Made by a program: the position numbers and the translations under genes. Positions 1-8,888 of a stretch of DNA of 13,146 nucleotides are shown piece by piece; positions within the stretch are counted from its first letter, which is position 1, and every line of letters starts with the position of its first letter. The notes under the pieces were generated by a model. That model had not been told where the DNA came from and did no database searches. It saw only the letters and a list, made by a program, of their open reading frames with translations. This DNA is from Kiritimatiellales bacterium (lineage in GTDB: Bacteria; Verrucomicrobiota; Kiritimatiellia; Kiritimatiellales; Pontiellaceae): assembly GCA_030621805.1 (NCBI GenBank), contig JAUXGY010000014.1:1-13146 (forward strand), read 5' to 3'.

Positions 1-42
1 AGCCCGCTGGATCTGCTGTAGGGGACCGGAGAGTTGAAACTG

Positions 43-58
43 GTCCGAAGTGTCGGAC
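43..58. other. Small perfect hairpin upstream of the first gene
   Basis: GTCCGA at 43-48 and TCGGAC at 53-58 form a perfect six-pair stem around a four-base loop, just before the first coding region. There is no T-run after it, so it is not a convincing intrinsic terminator. A second inverted pair (GGACC 23-27 with GGTCC 42-46) could compete with it. The role is unknown. It could be a leader structure or the 3' boundary of a gene lying off the window. Confidence 0.25.
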
Positions 59-77
59 TCCGCTCGTGCGGAGAAGT

Positions 78-914
78 TTGAAACTTGAAGTGGTCACGAC
101 CCAAGACGGTTCCACCACCTTTTGGAATGAGGAGTACAAGGAACACTACCACACACCCGCCGGGGCGCGGCTGGAGGCCGAAGAAAAATATATCGTTCCG
201 GGCAAGCTCAAGGAGCGACTGGCCAAGGGCGATGTTGCGCTTTTAGATATCTGCTTCGGCATGGGATACAACAGTCTTTGTGCGCTGAACCAAACGGAGC
301 AAGATGCTCCGTCTACGCTCTCGATCACCGCGCTGGAGATGGATCGACGCGTGGTTGGCGCTGCTGAAAAAAACATCCAACCCTTGGATTCCGACTTCTT
401 TAACTGGAAGCAAGCTCTCCATGACTTGTATGAAAATCACTCATGCCTAATGCCTAATGCCTCATGCCTGATGCATTGGGGTGATGCACGCTACACCACA
501 ACCAAACTCCCTCTGTCCACCTACGACCTCGTCTTTCTCGACGCCTTTTCCACCCAGCGCAACAGCGAACTTTGGACGGTGGACTTTTTCCGCAAGCTCA
601 AGGCCGTCATGAAACCCGATGCGGTTTTGCTAACCTACTGCGCGGCGATCCCGGTTCGGGCGGGTCTGATGGAGGCTGGCTTTTTTGTCGGCGAAACTAA
701 CCCGGTCGGACGCCAGCGCAGCGGCACCCTCGCTGCCCTGCGGCCGGAGGACATTGAAATCTCGCTGCCCGACTCAGAAATCAAGCTCATCAACGAAACT
801 ACCCGAGGCCTCCCCTACCACGATCCATTCGGCGTCTGGACCAATAAGGAAATTCTCCGCAATCGGCAAGAACGCATCCTCCAAAGCAAAACAGAAGAGT
901 CTTCCAATCATTGA
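78..914 (+). CDS. MnmC2-like tRNA 5-aminomethyl-(2-thio)uridine methyltransferase, single domain
   Basis: Predicted SAM-dependent methyltransferase of the DUF752/MnmC family. It would methylate the aminomethyl group on the wobble uridine of certain tRNAs, giving mnm5(s2)U, the last step after MnmE/MnmG. Numbered from TTG 78 (278 aa), I see the entry motif DGS...YH (10-25), the SAM loop LLDICFGMGYNS (55-66; family pattern fGxGxN), the acidic ALEMD (85-89), GDAR (135-138), the family signature FLDAFS..RNSELW (153-166), and a C-terminal GLPYHDP (244-250). The FAD-dependent oxidoreductase half of E. coli MnmC is absent, as in the stand-alone Aquifex-type enzymes. TTG 78 is chosen because GGAG (70-73) lies four bases upstream; GTG 66 (282 aa) is the alternative, and the frame stays open to the window edge. 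Residues about 121-134 are encoded by a heptamer repeat array (442-476), so this loop is probably a lineage-specific insertion. The next gene begins 24 bases downstream, so co-transcription is likely. Confidence 0.8.
   Translation: MKLEVVTTQDGSTTFWNEEYKEHYHTPAGARLEAEEKYIVPGKLKERLAKGDVALLDICFGMGYNSLCALNQTEQDAPSTLSITALEMDRRVVGAAEKNIQPLDSDFFNWKQALHDLYENHSCLMPNASCLMHWGDARYTTTKLPLSTYDLVFLDAFSTQRNSELWTVDFFRKLKAVMKPDAVLLTYCAAIPVRAGLMEAGFFVGETNPVGRQRSGTLAALRPEDIEISLPDSEIKLINETTRGLPYHDPFGVWTNKEILRNRQERILQSKTEESSNH
442..476 (+). repeat. Degenerate heptanucleotide tandem array inside the mnmC-like gene
   Basis: Five consecutive 7-base units read CATGCCT, AATGCCT, AATGCCT, CATGCCT and GATGCAT (442-476). 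Four of the five differ only at the first base. The array lies within an open frame and encodes a Cys/Met/Asn-rich stretch between the acidic SAM-loop region and the GDAR motif. Because 7 is not a multiple of 3, gain or loss of a single unit would shift the frame. Similar degenerate heptamers occur at 4092-4119 and 4161-4188. Confidence 0.7.
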
Positions 915-938
915 ACATCTGTGGTTAATTCCGCCGCT

Positions 939-1964
939 ATGAACAACGAGATCCATTTGACCGATAACTTGCGCGTACGGGAGCTGAAAAAGCTGGAGAC
1001 CCCGGCTCGGCTTAAAGAGACGCTTCCCCTTGGCGACGAACTGACCCAAAAAGTGCTGGCCGACCGCCAGACCGTGCGCAATATCATCCACCTGAAGGAC
1101 CCCCGCCTGCTGGTCATCGTCGGCCCGTGCTCGATCCACGATCCAAAGGCCGTACTCGACTATGCCCGGCGACTGGCTCACCTCGCCAAAGCGGTAAAGG
1201 AAAAGTATTTCCTCGTGATGCGTGTCTATTTTGAAAAACCGCGCACCACGGTGGGCTGGAAGGGCTTCATCAACGATCCCCACCTCGACAACTCGTGCGA
1301 TATGGAATATGGCCTGCGCGCGGCGCGTACGCTCATGCTCGACATCGCGAAGCTCGGCCTGCCGATTGCCACCGAATTTCTCGACCCGATCGTGCCGCAA
1401 TACACCGCCGACCTCGTCAGCTGGTCGGCGATTGGCGCACGCACCACCGAATCGCAAACCCACCGCGAAATGTCGAGTGGCCTCTCCATGCCCGTTGGGT
1501 TTAAGAATGCCACCGACGGTAATATTCAAGTGGCGATCAACGCCATTGAATCGGCCAGCAATCCGCACAGCTTCCTCGGCATCGATCAGGAAGGGCATAC
1601 CGCTGTGGTGAAAACCACCGGGAACCCGAATACGCACTTGGTCTTGCGCGGCGGCGACAAGCAACCCAACTTCGAACTTCCAGAGGTCACCTACGCCGCC
1701 TGTAAGCTTGAAGCAGCGGGGCTTGATCCATCCATCATGGTCGATTGCTCCCACGCCAATGCCAGCAAGGTAGCTAGCAATCAGGTCAACGTGTGGAACG
1801 ATATTCTCAAACAAAGAAAATCGAGTAACTGCCCCATCACGGGTGCCATGATCGAAAGCTTTATCGAAGAGGGCAACCAGAAAGTCGCCCCCGTCCTGAA
1901 ATACGGCCTCTCCATCACCGACTCCTGCATCGATTGGGCCACCACCGAGCGCATGCTTTCTTAA
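939..1964 (+). CDS. 3-deoxy-7-phosphoheptulonate (DAHP) synthase, class I, AroF/AroG family
   Basis: Catalyses the first committed step of the shikimate pathway, condensing phosphoenolpyruvate with erythrose 4-phosphate in the cytoplasm. From ATG 939 the protein is 341 aa, close to the usual ~350. Hallmarks are GPCSIHDP (62-69), VYFEKPRTTVGWKG (96-109), GARTTESQTHRE (166-177), PVGFKN (185-190) and DCSHANASK (269-277). The metal ligands expected from AroG are all present: Cys64, His272, Glu306 and Asp328. From memory, the N-terminal NN..HLTD and the SWSAIGARTTESQTHREM segment are closer to the Tyr-sensitive E. coli AroF than to AroG. This suggests allosteric control by an aromatic amino acid, but I cannot assign which one. 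GTG 921 is in frame but adds six residues beyond where family members begin. No clear Shine-Dalgarno precedes either start; translation may couple to the upstream gene, which ends at 914. The kinase gene starts 15 bases after its stop. Confidence 0.95.
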   Translation: MNNEIHLTDNLRVRELKKLETPARLKETLPLGDELTQKVLADRQTVRNIIHLKDPRLLVIVGPCSIHDPKAVLDYARRLAHLAKAVKEKYFLVMRVYFEKPRTTVGWKGFINDPHLDNSCDMEYGLRAARTLMLDIAKLGLPIATEFLDPIVPQYTADLVSWSAIGARTTESQTHREMSSGLSMPVGFKNATDGNIQVAINAIESASNPHSFLGIDQEGHTAVVKTTGNPNTHLVLRGGDKQPNFELPEVTYAACKLEAAGLDPSIMVDCSHANASKVASNQVNVWNDILKQRKSSNCPITGAMIESFIEEGNQKVAPVLKYGLSITDSCIDWATTERMLS

Positions 1965-1979
1965 TCCCTTGGACACTCC

Positions 1980-4067
1980 ATGGACGAAGCTGATGACAAG
2001 CTAAAGAAACCAACCCCGCCCCGTCGCGAGATTTCCAACGCCAACTTGTTTGCTGACGATATTGTTTTTTCCGACACGGAGAAAATCCTCTTTAGTGAAG
2101 ATCTGCACGAAAGCACCTCAGCCGATCTGCACGGACTGATGGACGGAAATCCCGCCACTCGCTACTCCGTGGTTAAGAAACTCAACGAAGGAGGCATGAA
2201 GGCGATCTGGGAGGTCGATGATCGCCGCACCGCCCGCAAAGTGGCCATGGCCCTCATTCAGGCCGAGAAGATTGCCTCCCAAAAAGATATCGCCGCCTTT
2301 CTCTACGAAGCGCGCCTGACCTCCAACCTCCAGCACCCGAACATTATTCCGATCTACGACATTGCGCTCGACGAAAACGGAAACCCCTACTTCACCATGA
2401 AGGCACTCAAGGGTGAAACACTCAATGACATCCTTAAAGCCGGAAGCCAAACCCGCACCCGCCTACTCGGTATTTTCCTGAAGGTCTGCAATGCTATCGC
2501 CTATGCCCACGCCAAAGGGGTTATCCATCTTGACCTCAAACCCTCGAACATTATCGTGGGCGAATATGGCGACGTCCACGTGCTCGACTGGGGACTGGCC
2601 ATACTCGTCACCCAACCCGGCGAAACAAACCCGCGTGACATCGTGGGCGGAACCCCGGGTTATATGGCTCCGGAACAGGCGCAAAACACCCCCGGCGAAA
2701 TCACCTTCCAAACCGATGTCTACATGCTTGGCGCCATCCTCTACGAGATTCTGACCCGCCACTGCCCCATCGAAGGCGGAACCACAAAAGACGTCCTCCA
2801 AAAAACCGTACGCGGCGAGATCCCCTCTCCCAGCCAATACGCACCCCAACAAAAAATACCCGGGGCACTCGCTGCCATTGCCATGAAAGCACTGGCCACC
2901 GAGCCAGCTGAGCGCTACGCCAATGTGGCCGCCCTGATCCACGACCTGCAGCAATATCAAGATGGCTTCGCCACCCGCGCCGAAAACCCCACCTTCGTTA
3001 CCCATCTCATTTTACTCGTGAAGCGCCATAAAATGGTGGTCAGCCTAATCGCCGCATCGCTGGCCGTTATTTTCGCCGTGCTGGCCAATAGCTTTTCTAA
3101 AATCAAGCAGAGCGAGCAGGTCGCGGTCGGAGCCCTCGCAACCCTGCAAGAGAAGAACGACTATATCGCTGCCACCGCTAAAAAGGTGGCTCCGACCTAC
3201 CTAAACCTCATGGCGCGCGAAGAACCCCGATACGCGTTTGACGCCGCCGAAGAGGCCCTCAATACCAGCCTCGCCTTCGACCCTTCCAACGGACTCGCCT
3301 GGTTACAAAAGGGAAGCATCCTGCTCTGTCAGCAACAATTTTCCAAAGCGTGGACCATTCTCAGTGGTCACCACGGCCATCCCGTAAAAAAGAACACCAG
3401 CACTCTCGCCATGGCCGAGAAATACAAAGACACCGGCCCCCTTTCCGACCCCGAAATTCCGCAGCTCGTGCGCGACTTCATAAACCGCAACATGAGCGGA
3501 GGCATCCCCCGCCTCTTCTACCACCTCAACCGCGCGCCCTTCGATCCCTCCACCCGCTTTCCTGCCATCGAGGCCTCGCTCAAGCTTCTCAACCCAAGGG
3601 TTGAAAACCTTAACTTTTCATGGAAAGACTCCCCTTCCAAAGGATGGAAAATCGACCTCTCCGACAATCCAAATCTCGATGATATCTCTCCCCTATGCGG
3701 CCTCAATATTCACAGCCTGAATGCCAGTGGAATTGGTGTGCCCGACCTTAAACTACTGACTGAAAACGGTCTGAAAGATCTCCAGCTTTCCGGTACCGCA
3801 CTCAACCACCTCTTCGAGCTCGATCAGCTCACCGGACTCCGCACACTCGACATCAGCGGAACGCGGATCCGTAATCTGACTAACATCGTTAAGTACCCAA
3901 AGCTCACCTCGCTCGACATCAGCGGCATCAAAGGGCTCTCCATCTCGCCCCAACTCATCTGGTGTCGGAACCTAAACCTGCTCACAGTCTCCGATAAATT
4001 TAAAGGCGACCCCACCATCCGAGCCCTCGCCAACCGGGGTGTCATCATCATCTACACCGAGAAGTGA
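1980..4067 (+). CDS. Membrane Ser/Thr protein kinase with lysine in the glycine-rich loop; TPR-like and LRR-like C-terminus
   Basis: Hanks-type kinase of 695 aa. The kinase domain spans about 62-325: glycine-rich loop GGMK (71-74), alpha-C Glu110, catalytic loop HLDLKPSN (183-190; HRD replaced by HLD, Asp185 kept), DWG (203-205, replacing DFG), APE (230-232), Asp246 and Arg312. One hydrophobic segment (about 352-370) should span the membrane. The kinase would then be cytoplasmic and residues 371-695 outside. The C-terminal part has a TPR-like helical stretch (about 415-460) and leucine-rich-repeat-like segments (about 555-670; LQLSGT, LDISGT and LDISGI recur). The canonical VAIK lysine is missing: the motif reads VAMA (88-91, Ala91). 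Lys74 sits in the loop where WNK kinases carry their catalytic lysine, so activity without VAIK lysine is plausible; a pseudokinase is the alternative. It follows the DAHP synthase by 15 bases and precedes an ECF-type sigma gene, suggesting a sensor-kinase/sigma signalling pair. The substrate is unknown. Confidence 0.88.
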   Translation: MDEADDKLKKPTPPRREISNANLFADDIVFSDTEKILFSEDLHESTSADLHGLMDGNPATRYSVVKKLNEGGMKAIWEVDDRRTARKVAMALIQAEKIASQKDIAAFLYEARLTSNLQHPNIIPIYDIALDENGNPYFTMKALKGETLNDILKAGSQTRTRLLGIFLKVCNAIAYAHAKGVIHLDLKPSNIIVGEYGDVHVLDWGLAILVTQPGETNPRDIVGGTPGYMAPEQAQNTPGEITFQTDVYMLGAILYEILTRHCPIEGGTTKDVLQKTVRGEIPSPSQYAPQQKIPGALAAIAMKALATEPAERYANVAALIHDLQQYQDGFATRAENPTFVTHLILLVKRHKMVVSLIAASLAVIFAVLANSFSKIKQSEQVAVGALATLQEKNDYIAATAKKVAPTYLNLMAREEPRYAFDAAEEALNTSLAFDPSNGLAWLQKGSILLCQQQFSKAWTILSGHHGHPVKKNTSTLAMAEKYKDTGPLSDPEIPQLVRDFINRNMSGGIPRLFYHLNRAPFDPSTRFPAIEASLKLLNPRVENLNFSWKDSPSKGWKIDLSDNPNLDDISPLCGLNIHSLNASGIGVPDLKLLTENGLKDLQLSGTALNHLFELDQLTGLRTLDISGTRIRNLTNIVKYPKLTSLDISGIKGLSISPQLIWCRNLNLLTVSDKFKGDPTIRALANRGVIIIYTEK

Positions 4068-4088
4068 TGGGCTTCGCCCAGAAAAAAG

Positions 4089-4184
4089 AAAGATGAAATA
4101 TGAATTGTGAAAATCGAACTCAAGCGGCATTGGCCTTTATCAAGGCGGTCGCAGACCCACTTTCATCTCTCATAGTTCATCCTT
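4089..4184. repeat. Inverted pair of degenerate heptamer arrays between kinase and sigma genes
   Basis: The left arm (4089-4113) and the reverse complement of the right arm (4160-4184) agree at about 19 of 25 bases by my hand count, separated by 46 bases. Each arm is itself built of 7-base units. Left: GATGAAA, TATGAAT, TGTGAAA, ATCGAAC (4092-4119). Right: TTTCATC, TCTCATA, GTTCATC, CTTCATA (4161-4188). The element fills nearly all of the 134-base spacer before the sigma gene. It could fold in RNA and affect read-through, or be a dispersed repeat. No promoter is obvious within it. Confidence 0.6.
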
Positions 4185-4201
4185 CATAATTTGATAGACA
4201 C

Positions 4202-4810
4202 ATGAACGAATCAAACTACAACCCAACGCGGGTCACCCTGCTGGCCAAGCTCAAGAAAACTGAGAATACTGAGGCGTGGCTCGAATTCGAGGGGATCTAC
4301 CGTGGCTTCATCCTCAGCCTCATCGTCCGCATGGGTATCAACCAGCACGATGCCGAGGATATTAGTCAGGCGGTTCTCACCAAGGTCTGGCAAAAGATCG
4401 AGGATTTTGAATACAACCAAAATAAGGGCAAGTTCCACAACTGGCTCGCTGCCATGACCCGCAACACCGTTCGCGACTTTTTCCGCACCAAAAAAAACTT
4501 CATCACCGGACGCGACTCGGTCGAATATCAGGAAGAATACATCAACATCGAAGAGCATGTCCTACCCGACATCGAAAACCTCGCACGCGAGGAATGGGTG
4601 CTGCACATCACCAATCTCGCGTGGGAGAATATCAAGGGCGATATCTACGAAACCAAGCAGGCCGTCTTTAAGATGATCTCCCAAGAGATTCCCAACAAGC
4701 AGATCGCCCAGAAGCTTGGCATTTCCGAAGCCAGCGTCCGCGTCTACAAAGCCGAAGTCTTCGAAAAGATGCGCACCGAAATCACCCGGCTCAATAAAGA
4801 ACTTGGATAG
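4202..4810 (+). CDS. ECF-type RNA polymerase sigma factor
   Basis: Sigma-70 family protein of 202 aa with only regions 2 and 4, as in ECF sigmas; it would direct RNA polymerase to a dedicated promoter set. Region 2 spans about 27-95: the core-binding helix is DAEDISQAVLTKVWQKI (50-66), followed by the promoter-melting/-10 segment with FHNWLAAMTRNTVRDFFR (78-95). Region 4 spans about 150-195, with the helix-turn-helix around NKQIAQKLGISEASVRVYKAE (165-185). The linker between them (96-149) is long and acidic. No anti-sigma gene is adjacent; the neighbour is the Ser/Thr kinase, so control by phosphorylation is a reasonable hypothesis. The acidic DAED of region 2 is intact, unlike the kinase-activated ECF43 type, in which it is degenerate. 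The ATG start has no clear Shine-Dalgarno. The gene ends 200 bases before the convergent dikinase gene. Confidence 0.9.
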   Translation: MNESNYNPTRVTLLAKLKKTENTEAWLEFEGIYRGFILSLIVRMGINQHDAEDISQAVLTKVWQKIEDFEYNQNKGKFHNWLAAMTRNTVRDFFRTKKNFITGRDSVEYQEEYINIEEHVLPDIENLAREEWVLHITNLAWENIKGDIYETKQAVFKMISQEIPNKQIAQKLGISEASVRVYKAEVFEKMRTEITRLNKELG

Positions 4811-4836
4811 CCTATTACGGGGATTACCCAGCCCGT

Positions 4837-4866
4837 TGTAGCGGTGCTTCTTAGAAGCACTTTCCG
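4837..4866 (+). repeat. Palindromic repeat, copy 1 (hairpin unit)
   Basis: A ~30-base unit containing an eight-pair perfect stem, GTGCTTCT/AGAAGCAC around a single T. It lies downstream of the sigma gene and is the inverted relative of the unit at 4886-4914. The two share the outer TGTAG...TTCCG ends and the TTCTTAGAA core. Confidence 0.65.
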
Positions 4867-4885
4867 CACACTGAGCCCCATCCTC

Positions 4886-4914
4886 CGGAAGCGGTTCTAA
4901 GAACCGCCTCTACA
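4886..4914 (-). repeat. Palindromic repeat, copy 2 (hairpin unit, inverted)
   Basis: Read on the minus strand this matches the 4837-4866 unit over its length with one gap and a few substitutions. Its stem GCGGTTCT/AGAACCGC differs from copy 1 at two positions, and both differences are compensated on the opposite arm. This covariation implies that the hairpin, not just the sequence, is maintained. The arrangement resembles paired REP/BIME elements at a convergent gene end. Confidence 0.65.
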
Positions 4915-4936
4915 TCCCCTCCAGTTTTCTGGCATT

Positions 4937-4967
4937 AAAAAAACCGCCCCGAGGTTCGGGACGGTTT
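4937..4967 (-). terminator. Intrinsic terminator of the pyruvate, phosphate dikinase gene
   Basis: On the minus strand an 11-pair stem (arms 4941-4951 and 4957-4967, with one G-U wobble) closes a five-base loop and is followed directly by a run of seven T (complement of A 4937-4943). It begins 43 bases past the dikinase stop codon. This is the clearest rho-independent terminator in the window. Confidence 0.88.
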
Positions 4968-5010
4968 CGTGTGGACTGTCAGACGGGATCAACGATCCCT
5001 CGTCAGCATG

Positions 5011-7764
<2,754 letters not shown>

Positions 7765-7770
7765 CGTATA

Positions 7771-7782
7771 TTTCTCCTTAAT
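7771..7782 (-). promoter_or_regulatory. Ribosome binding site fixing the dikinase start
   Basis: On the minus strand, AAGGAG lies nine bases before the ATG at 7764. It is a strong Shine-Dalgarno and is why the in-frame extension up to 7896 is not taken as coding. Confidence 0.7.
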
Positions 7783-7814
7783 TTTCAAAATCCATACGAA
7801 CAAAAACGGAGTAC

Positions 7815-7842
7815 GTTTTAACAGAGCGGGAAATAGAGTCAA
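7815..7842 (-). promoter_or_regulatory. Candidate sigma-70-type promoter of the dikinase gene
   Basis: On the minus strand, TTGACT (complement of 7837-7842) and TAAAAC (complement of 7815-7820) are separated by 16 bases, leaving a ~45-60-base leader before the ATG. The -35 matches consensus at five of six bases; the -10 is weaker. The assignment is by eye only. Confidence 0.4.
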
Positions 7843-7936
7843 GGCAACCGCTCGTTTAATAACCCTCAAATTCCGATCAGTTACATCCATATTCAAAAAT
7901 CAGGACCCATCCCCGATGGAAATCTTGTTTTCTTGT

Positions 7937-7965
7937 TTTCCAAATTATGAAACTTTCCCTATACA
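7937..7965 (+). promoter_or_regulatory. Candidate promoter of the prenyl diphosphate synthase gene
   Basis: TATACA (7960-7965) fits a -10 box and TTTCCA (7937-7942) a weak -35 at 17-base spacing, ~60 bases before the ATG at 8028. It lies in the divergent region shared with the dikinase promoter. Weak evidence. Confidence 0.3.
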
Positions 7966-8027
7966 GAACGCCGATTGATTCACCCCGTAAAACAGTAACC
8001 GATGATTGAAAGGTCGGGAGAACTCCC

Positions 8028-8888
8028 ATGATTCCAACATACCTCAAAGAGAAGCGAGATCGGGTCGAGGCCGCACTGGAAAATTGCCTGCCTTCCGTAG
8101 ACACTCGCCCGGCCATTCTCCATGAAGCCATGCACTATTGCGTACTCAACGGGGGGAAGCGCATCCGCCCGATCCTCTGTATTGCCGTGGCCGAGGTGTA
8201 CGGCGTGAAAACATCCCACGCCTTACTGCCCTCGATCTCCACTGAACTCTACCACTGCTCCACCCTCGTACACGATGACCTGCCCTGCATGGACGACGAT
8301 GCCCTGCGGCGGGGCGTGCCCACCTGCCATGTCAAGTTTGGTTCTGCCAATGCCATACTCACGGGCGATGCCCTGTTGATTCATGCCTTCCAGATCCTTG
8401 CCGAACACGGCAACCCCCAACTCTCCCTAGAACTTGCCAAGGCCGCGGGTTCGCTCGGAGTCATTGCAGGACAAGTGGAAGATCTGGCGGCCGAGGGTCA
8501 TGTTCCCAATGCCGATCTCATTGAATTTATACACATGAACAAAACGGCATCACTAATCCGGGCAGCCATCCGCATGGGGGCGATCCTCGGAGGAGCCTCC
8601 CCTGCCGAACTTGAACATCTAACCCTATTTGGTGAGAAAATCGGTCTCGCCTTCCAGATCGAAGACGATATTCTCGATGAAACCTCCAGCGACGAAATAC
8701 TCGGAAAACCGTCTGGATCAGACAAAGAACAGCACAAGATGACCTATCCGACCGTCCACGGCATGGAGGCCGCCAAATCAACCGTTACCAAGCTCACACG
8801 CGAAGCCCTTGTTGCACTCGACGCTATACCGCGCGATACCACCATTCTTCAAGGCATTGCAAACTATCTGGTTACTCGGAAACACTGA
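8028..8888 (+). CDS. Short-chain (E)-prenyl diphosphate synthase (FPP/GGPP synthase type)
   Basis: Condenses isopentenyl diphosphate with allylic diphosphates in the cytoplasm to give farnesyl or geranylgeranyl diphosphate, precursors of quinones, undecaprenyl carrier and other terpenoids. The 286-aa protein has GGKRIRP (42-48), the first aspartate-rich motif DDLPCMDDD (83-91, DDx4D spacing), LRRGVPTCH (93-101), GDALL (113-117), and the second aspartate-rich motif DDILD (213-217) followed by LGKPSGSD...KMTYP. In E. coli IspA a Tyr occupies the position five residues before the first motif; here it is Ser78, with Thr79 next. Small residues there tend to allow longer products, so GGPP is possible and I do not assign ispA. 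The GGGAG Shine-Dalgarno (8016-8020) precedes ATG 8028. The last 17 bases overlap the convergent gene on the other strand. Confidence 0.93.
   Translation: MIPTYLKEKRDRVEAALENCLPSVDTRPAILHEAMHYCVLNGGKRIRPILCIAVAEVYGVKTSHALLPSISTELYHCSTLVHDDLPCMDDDALRRGVPTCHVKFGSANAILTGDALLIHAFQILAEHGNPQLSLELAKAAGSLGVIAGQVEDLAAEGHVPNADLIEFIHMNKTASLIRAAIRMGAILGGASPAELEHLTLFGEKIGLAFQIEDDILDETSSDEILGKPSGSDKEQHKMTYPTVHGMEAAKSTVTKLTREALVALDAIPRDTTILQGIANYLVTRKH

Noticed and set aside
1..21. Possible 3' end of an upstream gene (six codons then TAG)
   Set aside because: Six codons are too few to tell coding from chance, and the mnmC-like frame is also open to the window edge.
921..938. GTG start for the DAHP synthase
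   Set aside because: It adds six residues beyond the family's usual start and has no ribosome binding site.
774..1976. 400-codon open frame on the minus strand opposite the DAHP synthase gene
   Set aside because: It lies wholly antisense to a gene with all catalytic residues, shows no recognisable motif, and looks like the frame mirror of a codon-biased gene.
7765..7896. In-frame 44-codon N-terminal extension of the dikinase
   Set aside because: A strong Shine-Dalgarno directly precedes the downstream ATG, the shorter protein starts like the family, and the extension covers the candidate promoter.
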